From CAYLXC01 sp964387865 (lineage in GTDB: Bacteria; Patescibacteriota; Microgenomatia; Daviesbacterales; UBA10151), in the NCBI GenBank assembly GCA_964387865.1, contig CAYLXC010000015.1, positions 1 through 22,055 of the forward strand: 22,055 nucleotides of DNA, in the 5' to 3' direction. The position numbers were made by a program, and so were the translations under genes. The notes under the pieces are model-generated. The model saw only the letters and a list, made by a program, of their open reading frames with translations, was not told the origin of the DNA and made no database searches. Below, one piece after another: positions 1-5,994 of the stretch (within the stretch, counting starts at the first letter, position 1; every line of letters begins with the position of its first letter).

Positions 1-12
1 CTCAAATTGTGC

Positions 13-18
13 TAAAAT
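13..18 (+). promoter_or_regulatory. Extended -10 box, leaderless start of the DUF5654-like gene
   Basis: TAAAAT preceded by TGC gives an extended -10. Only 6 bases separate it from the GTG at 25, so transcription should begin at or next to the start codon. No -35 can be judged because the window begins here. Confidence 0.55.
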
Positions 19-24
19 ATTATT

Positions 25-291
25 GTGGCTACAAAAGCGCAAAAAGAAAAATCCTTTCATAAAGAACTTATAGAACAGTTAATCACTCTTTCAACTTCGG
101 GTTTTGGGTTAGTTGCAGCTTTGGCTTGGAATGAAGCTGTGCAAGCATTTGTTAAGGATTTTATTCAACCCTATTTTCCAGATCAATCAGGAGCATTATC
201 CAAGCTCATTTATGCAATTTTAATTACAGGCTTTGCAGTTTTGGTAACTTACCAGCTTTCAAAGCTGGCATCAAGATTAGGATCAAGATAA
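25..291 (+). CDS. Small membrane protein, DUF5654-like
   Basis: Encodes 88 residues from a GTG start placed 6 bases after a -10 box. An amphipathic N-terminus leads to a hydrophobic stretch with a W-N-E-A-V-x-A-F motif near residues 35-42. A second hydrophobic segment spans about residues 62-78, followed by a basic tail. The size and the WNxAV motif resemble the DUF5654 family of small two-segment membrane proteins seen in CPR bacteria and archaea; function is unknown. Its stop codon overlaps the ATG of the next gene by one base (TAATG), so the two are probably co-translated. The family name is from memory, not a search. Confidence 0.7.
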   Translation: MATKAQKEKSFHKELIEQLITLSTSGFGLVAALAWNEAVQAFVKDFIQPYFPDQSGALSKLIYAILITGFAVLVTYQLSKLASRLGSR

Positions 292-821
292 TGCAAAAAG
301 GCTTTGCCTCGCCGAAGTTTATAACGGAGGCGGGATTTGCCCCAATATTAATAATATTTTTATTTGCTATAGCTGCTTTAGGTGGCGGATATTTGGTTTA
401 TACAACTAAAAATTCTAATCCCCCTAATCCATCTCCTACTCCAAAAGTATCAACCTCTCCCGAAAAGGTAGTTGAAGATTTTTATTCTCAGTATTTAGAT
501 TGTTTGAAAGATCATTTTAGAAAACTAACTGGAAAATCCCCAAGAGAAGATTGCCCCTTTAATTCCAATCAGGCATTGAATAAAGCATTAATTCAACGCC
601 TAGAACAGAAAAAAGGTAGCGATCCTATACTTTGTGCCCAAAATTTACCTATTAATATCAGTGTCGACAAAGCGCTGGTTAATGATAACAAGGCAAGTAC
701 TCTTGTACATACCCTATTCGGATCTTCTGTTGATAACCAGATTATAGTTGGCTTGAACGATGAAAATGGTTCATGGAAAATTGCTGATATTACTTGTACT
801 CATAATTTACAGGATCGTTAA
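291..821 (+). CDS. Exported or membrane-anchored protein with Pro/Ser/Thr linker
   Basis: A 176-residue protein with one N-terminal hydrophobic segment (about residues 18-40) preceded by a G-F-A-P-I-L motif. A Pro/Ser/Thr-rich spacer (about 44-58) leads to a soluble domain of about 115 residues with four cysteines (C71, C88, C116 and C169 by my count) that could form disulfides outside the membrane. The domain ends in a V-G-L-N-D-E-N-G-S-W-K-I-A-D-I pattern, the kind of strand-turn-strand ending found in NTF2-like or DUF3828-like extracytoplasmic domains; that resemblance is weak. It forms an operon with the upstream gene (one-base overlap). The DNA for the first 16 residues is more GC-rich than the rest and repeats G-F-A twice, so this segment may be an insertion. 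Confidence 0.7.
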   Translation: MQKGFASPKFITEAGFAPILIIFLFAIAALGGGYLVYTTKNSNPPNPSPTPKVSTSPEKVVEDFYSQYLDCLKDHFRKLTGKSPREDCPFNSNQALNKALIQRLEQKKGSDPILCAQNLPINISVDKALVNDNKASTLVHTLFGSSVDNQIIVGLNDENGSWKIADITCTHNLQDR

Positions 822-851
822 CCAAATCCTCTCCACCTTCAAATTTCTACC

Positions 852-1268
852 TTAGTTTTTTACTGGAGTAATTTCAATAATCCCATGATCCCGCTCAAAC
901 TTAATTCTATAAGCATCAAAGAATCCTTCTTGCCCCAAGATAGCAGCCACCCCACCGCTGTCGACAAATCCTACCAATATTTCTATCTCTTCACTTATCC
1001 CTACTATTTGCATCTTAACTTTATGTAATTTTGCCTTTAAAATCCCTCCTTCAATTCCACCAAAAAACTCCTCTGGAGCATTATTTAAATTTAGCCCGAT
1101 CCTTTCTGCTATCTGTATATTAAACAGTGAGCGATCAGCTCCTGAATCTATGAGAGCATATCCTTCCCAAACACCTTTTGATCCAATTAATCTAGTTGGA
1201 ATATATGGTCTGGTAGTCCATTTTAACTTGGGATCACGAGTAGGTAACTTTAAGTATGGAAATTTCAT
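852..1268 (-). CDS. Retropepsin-like aspartic protease
   Basis: A 138-residue single-domain protein. The catalytic D-S-G-A-D motif is at residues 41-45, preceded by the hydrophobic strand G-Y-A-L-I. The C-terminal A-A-I-L-G-Q-E-G-F-F-D segment matches the second conserved motif of retroviral-type proteases (I-L-G then an aromatic pair), followed by strands ending I-K-F-E. Known family members act as homodimers, each chain giving one Asp. No signal peptide or transmembrane segment is visible, so it is probably cytoplasmic. Its ATG overlaps the TGA of the upstream DUF5678-like gene (ATGA), implying translational coupling and a joint role. Substrate unknown. Confidence 0.85.
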   Translation of the reverse strand: MKFPYLKLPTRDPKLKWTTRPYIPTRLIGSKGVWEGYALIDSGADRSLFNIQIAERIGLNLNNAPEEFFGGIEGGILKAKLHKVKMQIVGISEEIEILVGFVDSGGVAAILGQEGFFDAYRIKFERDHGIIEITPVKN

Positions 1269-1463
1269 GTGCTGACGGGCACGTACGAAATATTGAATGA
1301 AGGAACTTTTAAGAAAATAAAACTTTTACTTTTCTTTTCTGCCTCTCTTTCGGCTTCTTTCAAAGAGTTTCCTGAACCCAAGACTTCTTTTTTATCCTCG
1401 GAAAGTGCAACCCATTTATTTTCATAAGGTAAAAGTAATTTAGTGAGATTAATTGGCTTAATA
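1265..1463 (-). CDS. DUF5678-like small protein, N-terminus lost in gap
   Basis: The visible C-terminal part (about 66 residues) contains Y-E-N-K-W-V-A-L-S-E-D, then V-L-G-S-G-N-S-L-K-E-A and a basic helix. This is the pattern of the DUF5678 family (a W-V-A-L-S strand, a turn with Gly, then a helix). The ORF runs without a stop into 100 N at 1464, so the start cannot be placed; the ATG at 1601-1603 beyond the gap may or may not belong to it. It ends in an ATGA overlap with the retropepsin-like gene, so the two form a co-translated pair. The family is uncharacterised; the family call is from memory. Confidence 0.65.
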
Positions 1464-1563
1464 NNNNNNNNNNNNNNNNNNNNNNNNNNNNNNNNNNNNN
1501 NNNNNNNNNNNNNNNNNNNNNNNNNNNNNNNNNNNNNNNNNNNNNNNNNNNNNNNNNNNNNNN
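1464..1563. other. Assembly gap 1 (100 N)
   Basis: Exactly 100 N, the usual placeholder for a scaffold gap of unknown size. It interrupts the start of the DUF5678-like gene. The right flank contains a strong hairpin (ACCAGC, five-base loop, GCTGGT at about 1579-1597) that may have helped to break the assembly. Confidence 0.95.
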
Positions 1564-1607
1564 CGCTGTTTAATGCCGGAACCAGCTGAAGGCTGGTGTC
1601 CATGAAT

Positions 1608-1642
1608 TGAATAGTCTACAGTCGTCAGTTTTCAGTCGACAG
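1608..1642 (-). repeat. Heptanucleotide tract, 5 units (CTNNNNA on minus strand)
   Basis: Read on the minus strand the units are CTGTCGA, CTGAAAA, CTGACGA, CTGTAGA, CTATTCA, with no spacer. It lies just downstream of the recF stop. The unit set CTGTCGA, CTGTAGA, CTATT recurs at 4906-4946 on the other strand. An outer inverted repeat, GAATAGTC (1609-1616) with GACTATTC (1662-1669), encloses the tract and reaches the recF stop. Confidence 0.8.
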
Positions 1643-1663
1643 AAAATTTAATTTTGCTGTTGA

Positions 1664-2710
1664 CTATTCTGAAATTTTCCCATTTTCAACTCTTAAAATT
1701 CTTGAAGAATCCAGAAAATCTTTGGGAATATTATCTAATTCTACGGTAGCAATTATTGTTTGCTGCTTTCCAACCACTTCCACAACATGAGTTCTGTGAT
1801 TGGCATCCAGCTCTGAAAAAACATCATCCAATAAAAGAATTGGCCTTTTGCCTAAAATTTTAGCCATATATTCAAGCTGGGCTAATTTAAAAGCCAAGGT
1901 TGCTGTTCTTTGTTCCCCCCGGGAACCAAAATGAGCTAAATCTCTCCCGCTCTCGTCATTGCGAGGGATGTACTGGACAGTACGTCCCGTGGCAATCTCT
2001 TTAACAGATTGCTTCGTCTCCCTCGACAGATTCGACAAGCTCACTGCGGGCAAGCTCGGGGTCCTCGCAATGACGTTCCATTCATTCAGGATGACACGGT
2101 AGTCATCTCGATGTGGTCCTATCAAAGTTGCTGCAGCAGCAACTTCCCGCCCGTTTGTCTCCTCAAGTCTCTCGAAAGTTATTTCACTTGGAACATGCTC
2201 AAATATAAACTCCCCCAGCGGTTTTTCTAATCCATTTATGAATTCAAAAAACTCTCTCCTCTTTTCACTTATCACTTTTCCCTTTTCCACTAATTCCTTT
2301 GTCCAGTAATCCAGCTCATCTACCCTACTATGTCCTTCCCTGATCCTTTTTAATACCCTGTTCCTTGAAGTTAAGAACTGTTCATATTGCGTTAAAGTTT
2401 TTTTATAATCAAAATCCACCTGAGCTAAAGCCAAATCCAAATGCCACCTTCTTAAAGATGGTGGCCCGGTTACCATATTTATATCTGACGGATAAAAAAT
2501 CACTGCTGGCAAATTTCCTATAAAATCCAAAACTCTTCTTGAGATCCCGTTAACCATAACTTTTTTCCTAAAACTCAAATCCTGCGAAGGTCTATTTATT
2601 AGAACCATAAGCTCCGTTTCAGGATCAGTTAAAATCCCCTCCACCCTTGTAAATTCTTCCCCCTCTTTAATTAACTCATCCTCATTTTCAACTCTCAAAG
2701 ATTTTGAAGT
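1664..2710 (-). CDS. recF: DNA replication and repair protein RecF, N-terminus lost in gap
   Basis: RecF is an SMC/ABC-type ATPase that binds gapped DNA and helps load RecA with RecO and RecR. The visible part begins near the T-S-K-S-L-R segment, which matches about residue 60 of other RecF proteins, so the Walker A region is missing in the gap. Downstream motifs are clear: V-I-F-Y-P-S-D, R-R-W-H-L-D, L-I-G-P-H-R-D-D, the ABC signature-like S-R-G-E-Q-R-T, and Walker B/D-loop L-L-L-D-D-V-F-S-E-L-D. Between H-R-D-D and S-R-G-E-Q lie about 40 extra residues encoded by a palindromic repeat (1954-2075). The apparent ORF continuity with the upstream MFS gene is a product of the N run. Confidence 0.9.
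   Translation of the reverse strand, partial: TSKSLRVENEDELIKEGEEFTRVEGILTDPETELMVLINRPSQDLSFRKKVMVNGISRRVLDFIGNLPAVIFYPSDINMVTGPPSLRRWHLDLALAQVDFDYKKTLTQYEQFLTSRNRVLKRIREGHSRVDELDYWTKELVEKGKVISEKRREFFEFINGLEKPLGEFIFEHVPSEITFERLEETNGREVAAAATLIGPHRDDYRVILNEWNVIARTPSLPAVSLSNLSRETKQSVKEIATGRTVQYIPRNDESGRDLAHFGSRGEQRTATLAFKLAQLEYMAKILGKRPILLLDDVFSELDANHRTHVVEVVGKQQTIIATVELDNIPKDFLDSSRILRVENGKISE
1954..2075. repeat. Palindromic repeat element inserted in frame in recF
   Basis: A 122-base element bounded by perfect 13-base inverted repeats, CGTCATTGCGAGG and CCTCGCAATGACG. Inside are a hairpin at 1965-1988 (11-base arms with one G-T type mismatch around GA) and another with arms GCAATCT (1992-1998) and AGATTGC (2006-2012). 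The distal part also contains a TTCGACAAGCTCACTGCGGG-type segment, so two repeat types may be nested. It is markedly more GC-rich than the surrounding gene and reads through in frame. Termini of this kind (GTCATTGCGAGG) are a widespread dispersed-repeat type in bacterial genomes. Confidence 0.85.
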
Positions 2711-2810
2711 NNNNNNNNNNNNNNNNNNNNNNNNNNNNNNNNNNNNNNNNNNNNNNNNNNNNNNNNNNNNNNNNNNNNNNNNNNNNNNNNNNNNNNNNNN
2801 NNNNNNNNNN
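2711..2810. other. Assembly gap 2 (100 N)
   Basis: Exactly 100 N. The left flank is inside recF at about its residue 60, and the right flank is near the C-terminus of the MFS protein. The missing recF codons alone need roughly 180 bases, so the true gap is probably larger than shown. Confidence 0.95.
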
Positions 2811-4171
2811 TCCCAGTGTCCCAATCCTAAAAACTCCCTTATTTTATATGACAACTCATTTTCCCTAAAAAATATGCCTGGCTTCAATCCAAAAAGTCCA
2901 ACAAACATTATAATTGCTCCTAATGCAACAAATATTGGAGTTACTCCAAAAACATCTGCCAAAATTCCAGCTAAAAGTACAGGAATCAAAGAAAGACCTG
3001 CCATAGCAACTCCTAAAACCGAATACACTTTTCCTCTGTCCTTATCAGGAGTATTTTGTTGCAGCACTGTTTGTGTGGGAACTAAAATTGATACCATAGC
3101 TATGCCTAAAAGGAATGATCCGACTACTAGAACTGATGACAGAGATGGTTGTGTAAAAAATGGCAGTGGCCTTCCTGGTAAATGTTGAATTACAGGCAAT
3201 AAAATTGGCGAAATTCCAACCAAGAAAAATAGAAATCCTCCAAAAACTATTGCTTTCCCAACAAGCAATCTTTTTATTAGCTTTTGTCCAAATTTGCCTA
3301 AAATTATCCCTCCAGAAATTATTCCCAAACCTAACGGAATAACTAAAACATATGAGGCATCTGTGGCTTCAATATGTAAAGATTTTTCCAAAAATCCGGG
3401 GATCAAAACTGCCAAAACTCCAACTACCATTTGTACCCCTGCTAAAATGACAATTGAGGTAAGAACAGGCAATTTTCCCCTTATTAAATCAACTGTTTTC
3501 AAAATTTCAAAAGTTCCAATTTTTTTGATTACGGAAAAATTCCACTTTCTTAATGCCTCAATCAATATTTTGCCTTGTGCATCCGCTTTTGCAATAATTG
3601 AAGGGAAAATGGTTGCAAGAAGTGATGCAAATACTAAAAGAGTACCTCCGAGACCAAAAACGATGTTTATACCTAGATGGGTAATTAATGGCCCTGCAAG
3701 ACCAAATCCAAGTAGAAAACAAGAGTATAGTGTTGCGGAAAAGATGGAATTGGCAGTTACAAGTTGGTCCTTTCTAACTATCAAAGGGATGGCTGAAGCC
3801 TCGGCTGGTGCATATAGTTGTCCCAAAGTATTAATAATAAAAGTTACAAATAATATTGCAGGATAAAAATCCCTCAAAAGTATTAAAGAGAAAAATGAAA
3901 GAGAGAGTAAAATATTTATTGCAAGAATTATTTTTTTTCTATCCATAAGATCAACCAAAATCCCGCTGAATAGGCCTAAAATGACAGCTGGTAGATAAAT
4001 TGCAAAGAGAAGTGCAGAAACAGCTGTGTTTGAGCCGGTTAATTTAAAGACCCAAATAATTAAAGTAAAATTTAAGGCATTAAAGGAAAGCTGAACTAAA
4101 ATTTGGTTAATCCAAAGATTTAAAAATCCCCGGTTTTTTAAAACCGAGGTGAATGTTACTTTCCCAGCCAT
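2811..4171 (-). CDS. MFS transporter (MFS_3/EntS-like exporter), C-terminus at gap
   Basis: About 453 residues are visible, with the hydrophobicity of a 12-helix major facilitator. The N-terminus L-K-N-R-G-F-L-N-L-W is typical of the MFS_3 group (macrolide or siderophore exporters such as EntS). The loop between helices 2 and 3 carries G-I-L-V-D-L-M-D-R-K-K, a version of MFS motif A. A cytoplasmic loop with lysines occurs mid-protein (about residues 195-235), as expected between the two six-helix halves. The substrate cannot be told. The start is supported by TATAAT 7 bases upstream. Codons 8-15 form a strong hairpin followed by a U-rich stretch. It should end within a few residues of the gap. 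Confidence 0.85.
4128..4149 (-). promoter_or_regulatory. Terminator-like hairpin inside first codons of the MFS gene
   Basis: On the mRNA strand the arms CCTCGGTTTT and AAAACCGGGG flank AA and are followed by ATTTTTAAAT. Nine Watson-Crick pairs plus one wobble pair are possible (loop relaxed by a pair or two). It sits about 22 bases after the predicted leaderless start and could attenuate transcription or block translation. The same codons encode the conserved L-K-N-R-G-F motif, so it may be only a coincidence of coding. Confidence 0.35.
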
Positions 4172-4178
4172 ACTCTAG

Positions 4179-4184
4179 ATTATA
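4179..4184 (-). promoter_or_regulatory. -10 box of the MFS gene, leaderless start
   Basis: Perfect TATAAT on the minus strand, 7 bases before the ATG at 4171. No TGN extension and no clear -35 was seen. Confidence 0.6.
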
Positions 4185-4227
4185 CCTATCTTTGGCATTT
4201 GGGGCAAAGTAGATGTCATTTGATAAA

Positions 4228-4599
4228 TCAGGGAGAAATTATTTTGATGTCCTTCATTTGAAAATCCGATTTATTATGGGTAACCAAAGTTAAATTATTC
4301 AATTTAGCTTGAGCTGCAAGAAAATAATCCAGAAGCTGTGTTCTTTTTATTTTTAGAAACTTTTTTCTATATTTGGCTGCTAATTTTGCAGTTTCTAAAT
4401 CTATCAATAAAACTGGGAAATGTTTAATTAGCTTTTCTATCTCCTGTTCCTCTCCTGCAGTAGCCCTAGATAAAAATTCACCAATTGAAACTACTGAAAG
4501 ATAAAGCTCGTTTTTTAGAATGATTTGCTGAAGAAATCTATAATCTGGCTCTTTTTTATCTATAGCAAGAATCAAAACATTTGTATCTACTAAATACAT
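4228..4599 (-). CDS. PIN-domain toxin, VapC-like ribonuclease
   Basis: A 123-residue PIN domain with the four acidic metal-binding residues in place: D5 (V-D-T-N-V-L), E41 (G-E-F-L), D91 (L-L-D-Y-F-L-A-A) and D112 (H-N-K-S-D-F). PIN toxins are Mg-dependent endoribonucleases, often aimed at tRNA. Its ATG directly follows the stop of the antitoxin gene at 4600-4854, the usual order of antitoxin first. Target RNA unknown. Confidence 0.9.
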   Translation of the reverse strand: MYLVDTNVLILAIDKKEPDYRFLQQIILKNELYLSVVSIGEFLSRATAGEEQEIEKLIKHFPVLLIDLETAKLAAKYRKKFLKIKRTQLLDYFLAAQAKLNNLTLVTHNKSDFQMKDIKIISP

Positions 4600-4854
4600 T
4601 TATAAAATTTTTCTATCTTTACGGATCTCTCTTTGCCACTTTAATACATCAATTCCTTCCCATCCACTCTTTTTGACCCCACTACCCAATTCATCAGCCA
4701 ACTTTTTTAAATCTAGTTTTCTTTTTCTTTCTTTTTGCATTTTTTCTTTTGCTGCTTCACGCATATATTCACCTAAACTCATACCTACTTTGGCCCGATG
4801 GCCATCTATTTCTTTTCTTAAATTTTCCGGTAAATAAATTTGTGTTCTTAACAT
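4600..4854 (-). CDS. Ribbon-helix-helix antitoxin partner of the PIN toxin
   Basis: An 84-residue protein starting M-L-R-T-Q-I-Y-L-P, the short beta strand of ribbon-helix-helix DNA-binding proteins, then a helix and a S-L-G-E-Y-M-R-E-A-A helix that follows the usual RHH layout. The rest is highly basic and should wrap the toxin. It is the first gene of the pair and probably represses its own promoter, which is the best consensus promoter in the window (TTGACA, 16 bases, TATAAT). Confidence 0.85.
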   Translation of the reverse strand: MLRTQIYLPENLRKEIDGHRAKVGMSLGEYMREAAKEKMQKERKRKLDLKKLADELGSGVKKSGWEGIDVLKWQREIRKDRKIL

Positions 4855-4862
4855 ACATCACT

Positions 4863-4890
4863 ATTATACATCATTTGTACTAATTGTCAA
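4863..4890 (-). promoter_or_regulatory. Consensus promoter of the RHH/PIN pair
   Basis: On the minus strand: TTGACA (4885-4890), 16-base spacer, TATAAT (4863-4868), then 8 bases to the ATG. Both boxes match the sigma-70 consensus exactly, and the mRNA should be leaderless. An RHH operator would be expected to overlap it. Confidence 0.75.
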
Positions 4891-4905
4891 CTTTTGATTT
4901 TTTGT

Positions 4906-4946
4906 CTGAAGGCTGTCGACTGTAGACTATTACTGTGAACTGATAA
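4906..4946 (+). repeat. Heptanucleotide tract, 6 units (CTNNNNA)
   Basis: Units in order: CTGAAGG, CTGTCGA, CTGTAGA, CTATTA (six bases), CTGTGAA, CTGATAA. The adjacent CTGTCGA, CTGTAGA, CTATT set repeats that of the tract at 1608-1642, which lies on the opposite strand. Together with its flanks it fills the 167-base space between the antitoxin gene and the 77-residue orphan; nothing else is visible there. Confidence 0.8.
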
Positions 4947-5021
4947 CAGTTCTAATTCACGCCTAAAATATTGATAAATCTTTCAACTTTGAGTAAATTT
5001 TGTCCCTGCGCTAAATTAGGA

Positions 5022-5255
5022 TTAAGCTGAATTTCTTGTTCGGTCAGGGGGAAGGATATGATCCACAACCCAATCTCCTATACGATTTAATGGACTTCTC
5101 ATAGCTGCCTCGGTAAACTTTTCCATTTCTGCGGGAGTAAGGTCACTACCCCTAATGCCTGTGTCACCTTCTCCAGCTGCTTTATATCTCCTCGTTGCTT
5201 CTCGCACCACTTCCGGTCTTATAATTTGATTCTCCAAACCTTCAACACTAGGCAT
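5022..5255 (-). CDS. Small hypothetical protein, 77 residues
   Basis: No family recognised. The protein is charged and soluble, with a likely helix around residues 13-26 (E-V-V-R-E-A-T-R-R-Y) and another in L-T-P-A-E-M-E-K-F-T-E-A-A-M. It has no membrane segment. The start is backed by a GGAG Shine-Dalgarno sequence 7 bases upstream (5263-5266), unlike most unit heads in this window, which look leaderless. A possible -10 TAGAAT lies further upstream. It stands alone between the PIN pair and the aldolase. Confidence 0.55.
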   Translation of the reverse strand: MPSVEGLENQIIRPEVVREATRRYKAAGEGDTGIRGSDLTPAEMEKFTEAAMRSPLNRIGDWVVDHILPPDRTRNSA

Positions 5256-5360
5256 GTTATTTCTCCAGATCCTTTTTGTCTGCTCTTTTGATTCTAAAAT
5301 TCTTCACTTTTTTCCTCTTATAATTTATATGTAAGAACATTGTAAGATAATTGTCAATAC

Positions 5361-5460
5361 NNNNNNNNNNNNNNNNNNNNNNNNNNNNNNNNNNNNNNNN
5401 NNNNNNNNNNNNNNNNNNNNNNNNNNNNNNNNNNNNNNNNNNNNNNNNNNNNNNNNNNNN
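5361..5460. other. Assembly gap 3 (100 N)
   Basis: Exactly 100 N. The aldolase ORF enters it after about 173 of the roughly 300-350 residues expected, and no aldolase sequence is seen on the far side (5256-5360). The real gap should therefore be several hundred bases. Confidence 0.95.
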
Positions 5461-5981
5461 ATTGGGACCATTCCCATCTCTTGAACCAATTTGGCATATT
5501 TTGCCAAAATTTCACCATTTTCTTTTAAACAGTTATCTGTTGGAATCCCATCCCCAATTTTTATCACAGACCTCCATTTGGTAAATTTTGCTCCCATTTG
5601 TTTATATTCATCCAACCTCTCCTCTAACCCATCCAATCCTTCTGTTATTTTTTCATCAGGTGAATTGGGCATGGCAATAGCCCCTTTATCCACTTTTATT
5701 CCGGGTATTATGCCTTTATTTGCCAGATATTCTGGAATAGCTATACCATCAATTGCTTGTCTGATTGTTTCATCAAATAAAATGATGCCGGAAAGAAATT
5801 CTTCAGCTCCGGGAGTTGTAAAAAGCATTTTTCTGTAAGCCAAATTTACATCCGGATTTGACTCCAACCCTACCTTCTCAAACCTTTTCTGGATAGTTTT
5901 TGTGCTCTCATCTGCAGCAAGTAAACCTTTTGGCATCTGAAGTAGTTGATTTATTATGTTTTTTAATGGGGATGTATCCAT
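5461..5981 (-). CDS. Fructose-bisphosphate aldolase class I, C-terminal half lost in gap
   Basis: Class I aldolases cleave fructose 1,6-bisphosphate to dihydroxyacetone phosphate and glyceraldehyde 3-phosphate through a lysine Schiff base. The visible 173 residues include G-L-L-A-A-D-E-S-T (active-site Asp, D33 in the rabbit enzyme), the N-x-A-Y-R-x-M-L-F segment and F-T-K-W-R-S-V-I-K-I-G, matching the W-R motif with rabbit K146. The Schiff-base lysine strand is beyond the gap. The ATG lies 13 bases after the TGA of the glycosyltransferase gene. A TGA-TAAATT extended -10-like sequence 7 bases before the ATG could give it its own start. Confidence 0.9.
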
Positions 5982-5994
5982 TCTTAAGAATTTA

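Noticed and set aside
1564..1603. M-D-T-S-L-Q-L-V-P-A-L-N-S as the N-terminus of the DUF5678-like protein
   Set aside because: It is joined only across gap 1. The segment forms a hairpin and may itself be repeat DNA, so the start was left open.
2009..2230. Rightward ORF opposite recF
   Set aside because: It runs through the palindromic element and antisense recF, has no homology-like motif, and is explained as a shadow.
3294..3866. Long rightward ORF opposite the MFS gene (190 residues)
   Set aside because: Shadow of the MFS gene. Its composition is that of antisense to a hydrophobic protein, and no promoter or start signal was seen.
1664..4171. An 835-residue MFS-RecF fusion protein
   Set aside because: The frame is continuous only through 100 N. 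Both halves match full families on either side, and the start of RecF is missing, so this is a gap effect.
4906..4946. CRISPR array
   Set aside because: The units are 7 bases and contiguous with no spacers. No cas gene is present in the window.
5325..5360. C-terminal end of the aldolase beyond gap 3
   Set aside because: The frame reads V-L-T-I-I-L-Q-C-S-Y-I, unlike an aldolase C-terminus, and the gap length is not reliable.
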